Origin: JASLDZ01 sp964242625
GTDB taxonomy: Bacteria > Pseudomonadota > Alphaproteobacteria > Caulobacterales > Caulobacteraceae
Direction of reading: 5' to 3'
NCBI GenBank assembly: GCA_964242625.1
Contig: CAXTAO010000026.1
Coordinates: forward strand, 1-42,934
DNA length: 42,934 nt
Shown: positions 1 to 8,777 of the stretch, piece after piece
How positions within the stretch are numbered: position 1 is the stretch's first letter
Layout of the letters: the number at the start of each line of letters is the position of its first letter
Notes under the pieces: generated by a model
The model's input: the letters and a program-made list of their open reading frames with translations, nothing else
Told to the model about the DNA's origin: nothing
The model's database searches: none
Translations under genes and position numbers: made by a program

Positions 1-1494
1 AAGAAGGGCGACACCGTCGAGGTGTTCCTGGAGCGCGTCGAGAACGCCATGGGCGAGGCGGTCATCTCGCGCGAGAAAGCCAAGCGCGAGGAGGCCTGGA
101 CCCGCCTGGAAGTCGTGTTCGGCGAGGGCCAGCCGGTTAATGGCGCCATCGTCGGCCGCGTGAAGGGCGGCTTCACCGTCGACCTCGGCGGCGCCTCGGC
201 CTTCCTGCCCGGCTCCCAGGTCGATATCCGCCCCGTGCGCGACGTCGGTCCGCTGATGGGCAAGGAGCAGCCCTTCGCCATCCTCAAGATGGACCGTCCG
301 CGCGGCAACATCGTCGTCTCGCGCCGCGCCATTCTCGAGGAGGCCCGCGCCGAGCAGCGCACCGAGCTCGTCTCGCAGCTGCACGAGGGCGAGGTGCGCG
401 AGGGCGTGGTGAAGAACATCACCGACTACGGCGCCTTCGTCGATCTCGGCGGCATCGACGGCCTGCTGCACGTCACCGACATGAGCTGGAAGCGCGTCAA
501 CCACCCGAGCCAGGTGCTCGCGGTCGGCGACACGGTGAAGGTGCAGATCGTCAAGATCAATCCGGACACCCAGCGCATCTCGCTCGGCATGAAGCAGCTC
601 CAGGCCGACCCGTGGGACGACGTGGAAGGCAAGTATCCGGTGGGTGCGCGCTTCACAGGCCGCATCACCAACATCACCGACTACGGCGCCTTCGTGGAGC
701 TGGAGGCCGGGGTCGAGGGCCTGGTGCACGTCTCCGAGATGAGCTGGACCAAGAAGAACGTGCACCCCGGCAAGATCGTGTCGACCTCTCAGGAGGTGGA
801 CGTGATCGTGCTGGACGTCGACGCCTCCAAGCGCCGCGTGTCGCTGGGCCTCAAGCAGGCGCAGGGCAACCCGTGGGAGAGCTTCGTCGAACAGCACCCG
901 GTGGGGTCGATCGTCGAGGGCGAGGTCAAGAACTCGACCGAGTTTGGTCTGTTCATCGGGCTCGACGGCGACATCGACGGCATGGTGCACCTGTCCGACA
1001 TCGACTGGCAGCAGCCGGGCGAGGAGGCGCTGGCCCGCTATCACAAGGGCGAGTTCGTCAAGGCCAAGGTGCTGGACGTCGATGTCGAGAAGGAGCGCAT
1101 CTCGCTCGGCATCAAGCAGGTGGCGGGCGACCCGATGGGCGACGACACCTTCCGCCGCGGCCAGACTGTGACCGCCACCGTGACCGAGGTCACCTCCGGC
1201 GGGCTCGAGGTCTCGTTCGGCGAGGACGACGCCAAGATGGGCGCCTTCATCCGCAAGTCCGACCTGTCGCGCGACCGCCAGGACCAGAACCCCGAGCGCT
1301 ACGGCGTGGGCGACCGGCTGGACGCCATGATCACCAACATCGACAAGGCGACGCGCCGGGTGTCGCTGTCGGTCAAGGCGCTTCAGCTGGCCGAAGACAA
1401 GGAGTCGATGGACCGCTTCGGTTCGTCCGACTCCGGGGCCGCCCTGGGCGACATCCTGGGCGCCGCCCTGCGCGAGCGCGCCGGCCGCGAGTGA
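1..1494 (+). CDS. rpsA: 30S ribosomal protein S1 (5'-truncated by window edge)
   Basis: S1 binds mRNA on the 30S subunit and helps start translation of structured messages. The reading frame is open from base 1 (KKGDTVEVFLERVENAM...), so the true start lies upstream. About 497 codons are visible; family members of about 560-570 residues suggest that roughly 70 are missing. Five S1 OB-fold repeats follow in series, at about residues 43-114, 127-199, 213-285, 299-373 and 387-462 of the visible part. Each shows the typical GxVxxITxYGAFVxL...GLxHxSxMSW pattern; the third and fourth carry ITDYGAFV and the last two are more divergent. A strong hairpin terminator follows about 45 bp after the stop, and ihfB comes next, a gene pair often adjacent in proteobacteria. 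Identification is secure; only the N-terminus is unseen. Confidence 0.98.
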   Translation, partial: KKGDTVEVFLERVENAMGEAVISREKAKREEAWTRLEVVFGEGQPVNGAIVGRVKGGFTVDLGGASAFLPGSQVDIRPVRDVGPLMGKEQPFAILKMDRPRGNIVVSRRAILEEARAEQRTELVSQLHEGEVREGVVKNITDYGAFVDLGGIDGLLHVTDMSWKRVNHPSQVLAVGDTVKVQIVKINPDTQRISLGMKQLQADPWDDVEGKYPVGARFTGRITNITDYGAFVELEAGVEGLVHVSEMSWTKKNVHPGKIVSTSQEVDVIVLDVDASKRRVSLGLKQAQGNPWESFVEQHPVGSIVEGEVKNSTEFGLFIGLDGDIDGMVHLSDIDWQQPGEEALARYHKGEFVKAKVLDVDVEKERISLGIKQVAGDPMGDDTFRRGQTVTATVTEVTSGGLEVSFGEDDAKMGAFIRKSDLSRDRQDQNPERYGVGDRLDAMITNIDKATRRVSLSVKALQLAEDKESMDRFGSSDSGAALGDILGAALRERAGRE

Positions 1495-1540
1495 GGCGGG
1501 AGGCGGCCGGGCGCACCCGCGCGGCCGCCGACCACAGGCG

Positions 1541-1580
1541 TTGAAAACCCCCACGCGGCACGCCGCGTGGGGGTTTTCAA
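1541..1580 (+). terminator. Rho-independent terminator after rpsA
   Basis: A perfect 19-bp inverted repeat: ttgaaaacccccacgcggc (1541-1559) pairs with 1562-1580. Only two bases separate the arms, so the folded RNA probably opens the last pairs into a 4-6 nt loop. The right arm ends ggggttttcaa, giving a short U run. The A-run on the left arm could let it work in both directions. It lies between rpsA and ihfB and should separate their transcription. Confidence 0.88.
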
Positions 1581-1698
1581 TTGAGGCGCCATCTCGTCGC
1601 ATCGGACGACGCCGCATTGCCGTCACGCTCAAGCTCCGCCAGAACTCGCGGCGAGGTCGACCGCAGGGGGCGCGGGCGGCGGGGCGGCGCGCGCGCTG

Positions 1699-1989
1699 AT
1701 GATCAAGTCCGAGCTCATCGGCAAGCTCGCCGCCGAGAACCCGCACCTGACCCGCGCCGACATCGACCGGGTCGTCTCCACCCTCCTGGACGCCATGGGC
1801 GACGCCCTGGCCGAAGGGCGCCGGGTCGAGCTTCGAGGTTTCGGCGCCTTCTCCGTACGGGCCCGGCCCGCGCGCGACGGGCGCAATCCCCGCACGGGCG
1901 AGGCGGTGGCGGTCGCGGCCAAGGCTGCGCCCCTGTTCAAGGCCGGCAAGGAGATGCGCGCCCGCCTCAACGCGATCGACGAGGCCTAG
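1699..1989 (+). CDS. ihfB: Integration host factor beta subunit
   Basis: The protein has 96 residues, the usual size of IHF-beta/HU proteins. It begins MIKSELIGKLA and carries the family's two N-terminal helices, the core VELRGFGAFSVR (about 48-59) and the DNA-intercalating arm with GRNPRTGEAV (about 65-74). The proline in RNPRTG is the residue that kinks DNA. IHF-beta pairs with IHF-alpha (gene not in this window) to bend DNA in nucleoid organisation, recombination and sigma-54 promoters; rpoN lies about 38 kb downstream in the same window. The ATG at 1699 has only a weak GC-rich upstream stretch as ribosome site, but the N-terminus aligns well with the family. The position after rpsA supports beta over alpha or HU. 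Confidence 0.94.
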   Translation: MIKSELIGKLAAENPHLTRADIDRVVSTLLDAMGDALAEGRRVELRGFGAFSVRARPARDGRNPRTGEAVAVAAKAAPLFKAGKEMRARLNAIDEA

Positions 1990-2013
1990 AAGTCGCCGCC
2001 CGGCCCCACTTGT

Positions 2014-2029
2014 GCGACCCAAGGGTCGC
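2014..2029 (+). terminator. Short hairpin after ihfB, possible weak terminator
   Basis: gcgaccc (2014-2020) and gggtcgc (2023-2029) are perfect complements separated by two bases, then gggtctt follows. It lies 25 bp after the ihfB stop and 60 bp before mscL. There is no real U-run, so intrinsic termination would be inefficient. A second small hairpin (gcgaca 2054-2059 with tgtcgc 2067-2072) sits just ahead of the mscL ribosome site. Confidence 0.35.
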
Positions 2030-2089
2030 GGGTCTTCCAAAAGCTTGAGAGTTGCGACACGCTCCCTGTCGCGGCGGAGGAGATGCGGC

Positions 2090-2515
2090 ATGTCGACGGC
2101 GGGAGAGTTCCGGGCGTTCATCGCGCGCGGCAATGTGGTCGATCTCGCTGTAGGCGTGATCATCGGCGCGGCGTTCGGCAAGATCGTGACCAGCCTCGTC
2201 GAACAGGTGGTGATGCCACCGATCGGGCTCCTCACGGGGCGGGTAGACTTCTCCTCGTTGAAGTGGGTGCTGCAGCCCGCGAACCCGGCCGCCAAGCAGG
2301 CGGAAGTGGCCGTCAGCTATGGCGCTTTCCTCAACACGGTGATCCAGTTCCTGATCATCGCCTTCGTGGTCTTCCTGATCGTGCGGCTGGTGAACACGCT
2401 CAAGCGCGAGGAGGCGGTCGCGCCGTCCGCGCCGCCGGCGCCCACGCCTTCCGAAGGGCTCCTGCGCGAAATCCGCGACCTCCTGGCCGACCGGCCGCCT
2501 TCCCCCTTGAGCTAA
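2090..2515 (+). CDS. mscL: Large-conductance mechanosensitive channel
   Basis: MscL is a homopentameric inner-membrane channel that opens under membrane tension during hypo-osmotic shock. The protein has 141 residues (E. coli 136). The N-terminal helix EFRAFIARGNVVDLAVGV is the family signature. TM1 spans about 16-40 (AVGVIIGAAFGKIV) and TM2 about 75-101 (GAFLNTVIQFLIIAFVVFLI). A charged cytoplasmic tail ends in LLREIRDLLA, the pentameric bundle helix. The ATG at 2090 was chosen over an in-frame ATG at 2012 because it has ggagg about 9 bp upstream and matches the family N-terminus; the longer form would add an Arg/Ser-rich extension not seen in MscL. Confidence 0.96.
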   Translation: MSTAGEFRAFIARGNVVDLAVGVIIGAAFGKIVTSLVEQVVMPPIGLLTGRVDFSSLKWVLQPANPAAKQAEVAVSYGAFLNTVIQFLIIAFVVFLIVRLVNTLKREEAVAPSAPPAPTPSEGLLREIRDLLADRPPSPLS

Positions 2516-2555
2516 TCGCGGCGGAACCGGCGGCGGCGCTTCGCGCTCCATCGCT

Positions 2556-3539
2556 GTGAGCGCGCCGCCCGACTGGCCGAGCTTCGGCCTCGCCGACGAC
2601 GTCCGTCCCGCCCTCGCCCAGGCGCGGGCGGCGGGCGAGGCCGTGGCGCTCGTCACCCTGCACGCCGCCATCGGCGGCGCGCCCCGTCCCGTGGGCGCTC
2701 AGATGCTCGTGGGGGCCTCCACCTTGGCGGGCTTTTTGTCCGGCGGCTGCGTCGAGGGCGACGTCATGCTGCACGCGCGCGCCTGCCTGGCCGACGGGGA
2801 GCCGCGCCGGCTCGTGTACGGCGAGGGCGGTCCGCCCGACATCCGCCTCCTCTGCGGTGCGCGCATCGAGCTCCTGGTCGAGCGCGTCGCCCCCGACGAT
2901 CCCGCCGCCGCCGCCCTCCTCGACCTCGCCGAACGCCGCCGGCCCGCCCTGTGGGCCACCGACGGCGCTCGCCGCGCCTGCGTCGACGCCGACGACCGGC
3001 TCCCGGCAGGTCCATGGACGCTCGTGCGCCGCCACGACCCCCGGCCGCGCGTGGCGGTGGTGGGCGGCGACCCGACCGCGCTCGCCATCGCGCTCCTGGC
3101 GCAGACGACGGGTGCGGAGACCCACCTCGTGCGCCCGCGCGGGCCCGAGGCGCCGCCGCCTGCGCCCGGCGTCCACTACCACCGCGGACCCCCCGAGCGC
3201 GCCTTCGACGTCGTGCCGCTCGACCCGTGGACCGCGGTCGCCGTGGCCACCCACGATCTCGAGACCGACGAGGCGGCGCTCCTCTGCGCCCTGGCGTCGC
3301 CCGCCGGCTATGTCGGCGTGCTGGGCGCGCGCCGGCGGTTGCCTGAGCGGCGCGCGCGCCTCCTCGCCCGGGGCGTGGCGCCCGAGGCGCTGGCGCGCCT
3401 GCACGGACCAATCGGCCTGGACCTCGGCGGCAAGGCCCCTTTCGAGATCGCTATCGCCGTCCTGGCCGAGATCACCGCCGCCCGCCACGCCGCCGCCCCG
3501 CCGCTCCTGGTGCGCGACGACGCGCGGGTCGACGCCTGA
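2556..3539 (+). CDS. XdhC/CoxI-family molybdoenzyme maturation protein
   Basis: XdhC proteins hold the molybdenum cofactor and assist its sulfuration before insertion into xanthine dehydrogenase-type enzymes. The 327-residue protein has the XdhC/CoxI N-terminal domain with SGGCVEGD (about 62-69), where the cysteine is the conserved cofactor-binding residue. A C-terminal Rossmann-like domain starts near 163 (RVAVVGGDPTA) and ends with IGLDLGGKAPFEIAIAVLAE, a variant of the usual GLDIGxxTPxEIAxSIxAE. The start is GTG. No xdhAB or coxLMS genes are in the window, so its client enzyme is encoded elsewhere. Only 11 bp separate it from the next gene, suggesting one transcript. Confidence 0.87.
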   Translation: MSAPPDWPSFGLADDVRPALAQARAAGEAVALVTLHAAIGGAPRPVGAQMLVGASTLAGFLSGGCVEGDVMLHARACLADGEPRRLVYGEGGPPDIRLLCGARIELLVERVAPDDPAAAALLDLAERRRPALWATDGARRACVDADDRLPAGPWTLVRRHDPRPRVAVVGGDPTALAIALLAQTTGAETHLVRPRGPEAPPPAPGVHYHRGPPERAFDVVPLDPWTAVAVATHDLETDEAALLCALASPAGYVGVLGARRRLPERRARLLARGVAPEALARLHGPIGLDLGGKAPFEIAIAVLAEITAARHAAAPPLLVRDDARVDA

Positions 3540-3550
3540 AGGAAGCACCG

Positions 3551-4036
3551 ATGGCCGAGGTTCAAACCCGCGCCGCCCTCTTCGTCGACTGCCTGCAGGA
3601 CCTCTGGATGGGCGAGCGCGCCTCGCTCGACGCCTGGGCCGACCTGGCGAGGAGCGCCTCCGCGCCCGAGCTGCGCGACGCGCTCCACCGACACGAGCGG
3701 GAGACGCGCGAGCAGTTCGAGCGCCTGGAGCGGATTGCGCGCGATCTCCGCGTCGAGCCCTCCGGCCCGGAGAACCTATGGATGACGGGCATGCTGCACG
3801 ACGCCCGCCGAGACACGGAGACCGTCGAGCCGGGGTCGCTCCTCGACGTCGCCCTGATAGGCGCCTGGCGCAAGATCGAGGAAGCCGAGGCCGCCTCTTA
3901 CGAGACGGCCGTGGCCGTGGCGCGCGCACTCGGCCGGTCGGGCGACGCCGAGGCGCTGGCCGCTTCTCTCGCCGAGGAACGTGGGCAGGACGTGCGCCTC
4001 CTGGCGCTCCTCGCCCCTTCGGTGGCCGCCACCTAG
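3551..4036 (+). CDS. YciE/YciF-like ferritin-fold protein (DUF892)
   Basis: A 161-residue, all-helical protein. The N-terminal LFVDCLQDLWMGERASL and the following ELRDALHRHERETREQFERL match the pattern of the YciE/YciF (DUF892) ferritin-like family: xLxDLYxAE, then SPELRxAFxxHLxETxxQxERLE. Ferroxidase-type Glu and His residues occur at the expected helix positions, but one canonical Glu appears replaced (DLWMGE in place of DLYDAE), so metal binding is uncertain. Members are linked to stress response. The gene starts 11 bp after the XdhC gene with gaagga as ribosome site, and its stop overlaps the end of convergent putA by four bases. Family assignment is fairly sure; the role is not. Confidence 0.75.
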   Translation: MAEVQTRAALFVDCLQDLWMGERASLDAWADLARSASAPELRDALHRHERETREQFERLERIARDLRVEPSGPENLWMTGMLHDARRDTETVEPGSLLDVALIGAWRKIEEAEAASYETAVAVARALGRSGDAEALAASLAEERGQDVRLLALLAPSVAAT

Positions 4037-7000
4037 GGCGACACCCCGCCCAGGTTGAGCAGCGCCGGGTCGCCGCCCTGAGCCGCGATGTTGACGCTGA
4101 CCGCGCGCTCCACCGCATAGCGCAGGAGGGCAAAGGGGCCGCCCGCCTTGGGGCCGGTGCCGGACAGCCCCTCGCCGCCGAAGGGCTGCACGCCGACCAC
4201 CGCCCCCACCACCGTGCGGTTCACGTAGGCGTTGCCCGCGGGGACCAGCGCGCGCACCCGCTCGGCGAAGCCGTCGATCCGCGAGTGCACGCCCAAGGTC
4301 AGGCCGTAGCCCTTGTCGGCGAGGGCGCGGGCGGTCTCGTCCAACCGCTCGGGGTCGTAGCGGCAGACGTGGAGCACGGGGCCGAACACCTCGCGCTCCA
4401 ACCAGCCAGGGTGCGGGATCTCGGCCAGGGTGGGAGCGAAGAACACGCCGCGCGCCGCGTCGGCCGGTCGCACGGCGGCGCGACGCAGCAGCCGCGCCTC
4501 GCCTGTAAGCCGCTCGAGATGGCGCTCCAGCGCGGCCTGCGCGTCCTCGTCGATGACCGGGCCGACGTCGACCGCCGGGTCTGCGGGGTCGCCCACCGCG
4601 AGCGCGTCCATGGCGCCCTGAAGTCCCTCGATCACGAGGTCGGCGGTGTCATGGGGCAGGTAGAGGAGCCGCAGCGCCGAGCAGCGCTGGCCGGCCGAGC
4701 CGAAGGCGGAGACCACGACGTCGTCGACCACCTGCTCGCGCAGTGCGGTCGTGTCGACGAACATGCCGTTCAGCCCGCCCGTCTCGGCGATGAAGGGGAG
4801 GATGGGGCCGGGCCGCTCGGCCAGGGCGCGGTTGATGGCGCGCGCGGTGTCGGTGCCGCCGGTGAAGGCGACGCCATCGATCCCGGGGTGCGAGACGAGC
4901 GCCGCCCCCACCGTCTCGCCCGGGCCGGGGATCAGCGACAGGAGCCGCGCGTCGAGCCCCGCACGGTGGAACAGGCGCACCGCCTGGTGGGCGATCAGCG
5001 GCGTCTGCTCGGCGGGCTTGGCGACCACGGCGTTGCCGGCGGCGAGCGCGGCGGCGACCTGGCCGGTGAAGATCGCCAGCGGGAAGTTCCACGGCGAGAT
5101 GGCGGCGAACACGCCGCGGCCGTGCAGCTCCAGCGTGTTGAGCTCGGCCACGGGACCGGTCAGCACCTGCGGCGCGCCGAACAGGCGCTCGGCGTGCAGG
5201 GCGTAGTAGCGGAGGAAGTCGACCGCTTCGCGCACCTCGCCCACGGCGTCGGTCCAGCTCTTGCCGGCCTCGCGCACCGCGAGCGCCGCCAGCCGGTCGA
5301 GGTCGCCTTCCAGCGCGTCGGCCATGGCGCGCAGCACCGGGGCGCGGCCCGCGCCGCCGCGGGCGTCCCACGCGGGCTGCGCCTCGCGCGCCGCTCCGAC
5401 CGCCGCGTCGAGCACGTGGGCGACCGCGTCCTGACCCGGCGCGCGCACCTGGCCGACGACGCGGGACCGGTCGGTGGGCGAACGCACCGCCTCGCCCTCA
5501 AGGCCCGCCGCCTCTCCCTGGCCGCGGATCAGCACGCCCGCCTCGATCCGTCCCGCGTCCAGGCGCGCCAGCGCGTGGAGCATTCGGTCGCGCTCGGCGC
5601 CGACGGACAGGTCGCGCCCCGTCGAGTTGACGCGGCCCGCCCCGTAAAGCGCGGGCGGCGGCGGGATTTTGGGATGCCGGTCGGGGCGCGCCTCGAGCGC
5701 CGCGATAGGGTCGGCCACCACCGCCTCGGGCGCCACCGCGTCGTCGAGGAGAGCGTGGACGAAAGAGGTGTTGGCCCCGTTCTCCAGGAGGCGCCGCACG
5801 AGATAGGGCAGGAGATCCTCGTGCCCGCCCACGGGCGCATAGGCGCGCAGGGGAAAGTCGCCGTAGCGCGCGCGGGCCCCGGCGTAGAGCGCCTCGCCCA
5901 TGCCGTGCAGGCGCTGGAACTCGACCACCACCCCCGCGGCGTCCGCCATGCGCTTCACCGCCGCGAGGCTGTGGGCGTTGTGGGTGGCGAACTGGCCGTA
6001 GAGGTGGGGCGCGGCGTCGATCATGGCGCGCGCGCACGCGATGTAGTTGACGTCGGTGGCGGCCTTGGAGGTCCACACCGGATAGTCGGGGCGGCCCGCG
6101 ATCTGCGCCTTCTTGATCTCTGTGTCCCAGTAAGCGCCCTTGACGAGGCGCACCATCAGCCGCCGGCCGGTGCGGCGCGCGAGGTCGGCGACGCGGGCCA
6201 CCGTCTCCGGGGCGCGCTTCTGGTAGGCCTGCACCGCCAGCCCGAGGCCCCGCCAGTCGCCAAGGTCGGGCTCGCGCGCCAGCCGGTCTAGGAGCTTGAG
6301 CGAGAGCACCAGCCGGTCGGCCTCCTCCGCGTCGATGCAGAAGTTGAGGTCATGGCGCGCGGCGATCAGCGCCAGCCGGTGCAGGCGGGGATAAAGCTCG
6401 CTCCACACCCGCGCCTCCTGCAGGGCGTCGTAGCGGGGCGAGAGCGCCGAGAGCTTGACGGAGACGCCGTGGCCGCGCTCCGGGCCTAACGCGCCGGCCT
6501 GGGCCTGCCCCACCGCCTCGATCGCGTCGGCGTAGCTCTGTTCGTAGCGCTGAGCGTCGGCGGCCGTGCGCGCACCCTCGCCCAGCATGTCGAACGAGCA
6601 GGTATAGCCCTCGCGGCGCGCGCGACGCAGCGCCTCCTCGATGGTGCGGCCCAGCACGAACTGCTCGCCCATGATGCGGATGGCGCGGGCGACGGCGGCA
6701 CGGATCACGGGCTCGCCCAGGCGCGCGGTCAGCCGGCGGAAGTAGCCGCCCATGTCGGCGCGGGCGTCGGCGTCGACGTCGACCACGCGGCCGGTGAGCA
6801 TCAGGCCAAAGGTCGAAGCGTTGACGAACACGCTGTCGGAGCGGCCGAGGTGCGCCGCCCAGTCGGCCGAGCCGATCTTCTCGGCGATCAGCCGGTCGCG
6901 CGTCTCGTCGTCGGGGGTGCGCAGGAGCGCCTCGGCCAGGCACATCAGCGCCAAGCCCTCGCGCGTGCCGAGGCTGAACTCCTGGAGGAAGCTCTCCACC

Positions 7001-7194
7001 ACGCCCTGGCGCTTGGCCGAGCGCCGCGCCGCCCGCACGAGGTCGGCGGCGTCGGCTGTCGCCGCTGCACGCTCGGCGGGTCCGAGCGGGACGGAGCGGA
7101 GGAGCGCCCGAGCCGCCTCGCCCTCCTCCCTGGACTTGCCGGCGTCCAGCCCGTCCCAGCCGGAGAGCGTGTCGTGAAAGGTTCCGTCGGCCAT
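4033..7194 (-). CDS. putA: Bifunctional proline dehydrogenase / P5C dehydrogenase PutA
   Basis: PutA oxidises proline to pyrroline-5-carboxylate on FAD, then glutamate semialdehyde to glutamate with NAD+, with intramolecular channelling. The 1053-residue protein has an alpha-helical arm (about 1-110), a proline dehydrogenase barrel (about 130-440, including MVRLVKGAYWDTEIKKAQ and the C-terminal barrel signature FATHNAHSLAAV) and an aldehyde dehydrogenase domain (about 530-1000). In the latter SPWNFP, ETGGLNG (general base Glu804) and SAGQRCSALR (nucleophile Cys838) are intact. It lacks the N-terminal ribbon-helix-helix domain of trifunctional PutA, so it should not repress its own gene. Its end overlaps the YciE-like gene tail to tail; a secreted amidohydrolase gene lies 43 bp upstream on the same strand. 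Confidence 0.97.
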   Translation of the reverse strand: MADGTFHDTLSGWDGLDAGKSREEGEAARALLRSVPLGPAERAAATADAADLVRAARRSAKRQGVVESFLQEFSLGTREGLALMCLAEALLRTPDDETRDRLIAEKIGSADWAAHLGRSDSVFVNASTFGLMLTGRVVDVDADARADMGGYFRRLTARLGEPVIRAAVARAIRIMGEQFVLGRTIEEALRRARREGYTCSFDMLGEGARTAADAQRYEQSYADAIEAVGQAQAGALGPERGHGVSVKLSALSPRYDALQEARVWSELYPRLHRLALIAARHDLNFCIDAEEADRLVLSLKLLDRLAREPDLGDWRGLGLAVQAYQKRAPETVARVADLARRTGRRLMVRLVKGAYWDTEIKKAQIAGRPDYPVWTSKAATDVNYIACARAMIDAAPHLYGQFATHNAHSLAAVKRMADAAGVVVEFQRLHGMGEALYAGARARYGDFPLRAYAPVGGHEDLLPYLVRRLLENGANTSFVHALLDDAVAPEAVVADPIAALEARPDRHPKIPPPPALYGAGRVNSTGRDLSVGAERDRMLHALARLDAGRIEAGVLIRGQGEAAGLEGEAVRSPTDRSRVVGQVRAPGQDAVAHVLDAAVGAAREAQPAWDARGGAGRAPVLRAMADALEGDLDRLAALAVREAGKSWTDAVGEVREAVDFLRYYALHAERLFGAPQVLTGPVAELNTLELHGRGVFAAISPWNFPLAIFTGQVAAALAAGNAVVAKPAEQTPLIAHQAVRLFHRAGLDARLLSLIPGPGETVGAALVSHPGIDGVAFTGGTDTARAINRALAERPGPILPFIAETGGLNGMFVDTTALREQVVDDVVVSAFGSAGQRCSALRLLYLPHDTADLVIEGLQGAMDALAVGDPADPAVDVGPVIDEDAQAALERHLERLTGEARLLRRAAVRPADAARGVFFAPTLAEIPHPGWLEREVFGPVLHVCRYDPERLDETARALADKGYGLTLGVHSRIDGFAERVRALVPAGNAYVNRTVVGAVVGVQPFGGEGLSGTGPKAGGPFALLRYAVERAVSVNIAAQGGDPALLNLGGVSP

Positions 7195-7237
7195 GGCCGC
7201 TAGATGAGCCGCGACCGCGGCAGGGGCAAGGCGGCCC

Positions 7238-8584
7238 CTAGTCCGCCAGCACCCGGCCGCCCTTCATCACCAAGGCGACGTGCTGCAGGGTGGTGACGTC
7301 GCTCAGCGGGTCGCCATCCACCGCGATCAGGTCGGCCTCCTTGCCGGGGACGAGGCTGCCGATCCGGTCGGACAGGCGCAGGTGCTCGGCCCCGCGGGTG
7401 GTGGCCGCCTGGATCGCCTCCAAGGGCGTGAAGCCAGCCTCGACCATCAGCGCGAACTCCCGCGCGTTGTCGCCGTGGTGCGAGACGCCCGAGTCGGTGC
7501 CGAAGGCCACCTTCACCCCGCCGTCGTGGGCACGCCGGCCCATGGCCAGCATCTTCGGCCCTACCGCCAGCGCCTTCTCGCGCACCTCGGGCAGGAAGAA
7601 GGTGTCGGGCCGCGCCGCCTCGCGCGCCACCGTGTCGCCGGCGATCAGCGTGGGCACGAGCCAGGCGCCGGTCTGGCGGAATAGCCGCACCGACTCGGCG
7701 TCGAGGAAGGTTCCGTGCTCGATCGAGTCGACGCCCGCGCGCAGGCAGGCGTTGATGCCCTTGGCTCCGTGGGCGTGCGCCTTGACCATGCGGCCCATGG
7801 CGTGGGCGGCCTGGACGATGGCGGTGAGCTCGGCGTCGGTGAACTGCTGGTCCACCCCCGTCGCCCCGCCGTCGAGCACGCCGCCGGTGGCGAGGATCTT
7901 GATGAGGTCGGCGCCCGCGTTGATCTGCTCGCGCACCGCCTTGGCGCAGGCGTCGGCTCCGGTGCAGAGCGTCGGGCTCTCGAGCACCTTCACCACGTCG
8001 GGCCGGTAGTGCGTCACGTCGCCGTGACCGCCGTGGGGGCTTAGCGGATCGCCGGAGGTGAGGATGCGCGGGCCGACGAGCTTGCCCGCGCGGATGCCGT
8101 CGCGCAGTGCGAAGATGGCCTCGTTGGTGTCGCCCACGTCCGCCACGGTGGTGAAGCCGGCGCGCAGCGTTCGCCGCGCGAACACCACGCCGTCGACCAG
8201 CTGGTCCGAAGTGGTCTTGGTCACCGCGTCCAGACGCTCGGTCGGCCCGCTCTCGCCGAGCAAGTGAACGTGGCTGTCAATCAGCCCGGGCAGGACGAAG
8301 CGCGCACGGGCGTCGACGACATGGGCGGCGGCGGGCGGGGCGGGGAATCCGGCCAGGACCTCGACCACGCGGCCGTCGCGTACCACCACGGTCTGGTCGC
8401 GCGTCACCCGGCCGGTGGCGGGATCGGCCAGCAGCCGTCCCGCCTGCACGTACACGAGCGCCGACTCCGGGCCACGCGCGCCGGGGCCCGCCTGCGCCGC
8501 GCCCGAGCCCGGGGCGGCGGTCTGCGCGAGCGCGGCGCCGGCCCAGAGACACGCGGCCGCGGCCGTCAGCAGTCGTCCGATCAT
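7238..8584 (-). CDS. Secreted metal-dependent amidohydrolase (Xaa-Pro dipeptidase/imidazolonepropionase-like)
   Basis: The product has 448 residues with an N-terminal signal peptide, MIGRLLTAAAACLWAGAALA, cleaved before Gln21. The amidohydrolase barrel shows IDSHVHLLGE (metal ligands His105 and His107), a lysine in ADLIKILATGG, then KAHAHG, SIEHG and FGTDSG, the full binuclear-metal ligand order of this superfamily. It belongs to the branch annotated as imidazolonepropionase-like or Xaa-Pro dipeptidase, often periplasmic. A longer reading frame begins at 8695, but the 8584 ATG has GGGGGAAAG just upstream and exposes the signal peptide. It lies 43 bp upstream of putA on the same strand; a prolidase activity feeding proline to PutA is an attractive but unproven link. 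Confidence 0.85.
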   Translation of the reverse strand: MIGRLLTAAAACLWAGAALAQTAAPGSGAAQAGPGARGPESALVYVQAGRLLADPATGRVTRDQTVVVRDGRVVEVLAGFPAPPAAAHVVDARARFVLPGLIDSHVHLLGESGPTERLDAVTKTTSDQLVDGVVFARRTLRAGFTTVADVGDTNEAIFALRDGIRAGKLVGPRILTSGDPLSPHGGHGDVTHYRPDVVKVLESPTLCTGADACAKAVREQINAGADLIKILATGGVLDGGATGVDQQFTDAELTAIVQAAHAMGRMVKAHAHGAKGINACLRAGVDSIEHGTFLDAESVRLFRQTGAWLVPTLIAGDTVAREAARPDTFFLPEVREKALAVGPKMLAMGRRAHDGGVKVAFGTDSGVSHHGDNAREFALMVEAGFTPLEAIQAATTRGAEHLRLSDRIGSLVPGKEADLIAVDGDPLSDVTTLQHVALVMKGGRVLAD

Positions 8585-8777
8585 CTTTCCCCCGGGCCTG
8601 CGAACGTCCTGCGACGCCCGACGGGCGGCAGCCATCCTCCAAGCGTCGCCCCGGCGCGCGCGCGGCGAGGTGAGCCCTTGGCCTCTTGGGGGCATTCCCG
8701 CTCAGTGCCTTCAAGAGGTCAAGGGCGGACGCAGCCGCGTCTCGGGCGCGTGTCTACGGGCGCAGCCGCCTGCGGGC

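Noticed and set aside
1581..2048. Open + frame overlapping ihfB in another phase
   Set aside because: Arg/Gly-rich shadow of ihfB and its flanks; ihfB itself is clear.
4033..4036. Overlap of the YciE-like gene and putA stops as a possible frameshift or gene error
   Set aside because: They are convergent, both ends are at natural stop codons, and both proteins have normal lengths.
2857..6291. Very long open frame on the + strand (about 1140 codons) across the XdhC, YciE-like and putA genes
   Set aside because: It is antisense to putA and out of frame with the XdhC gene. The translation is Arg/Ala/Pro-rich without domains, an effect of high GC with few stop codons.
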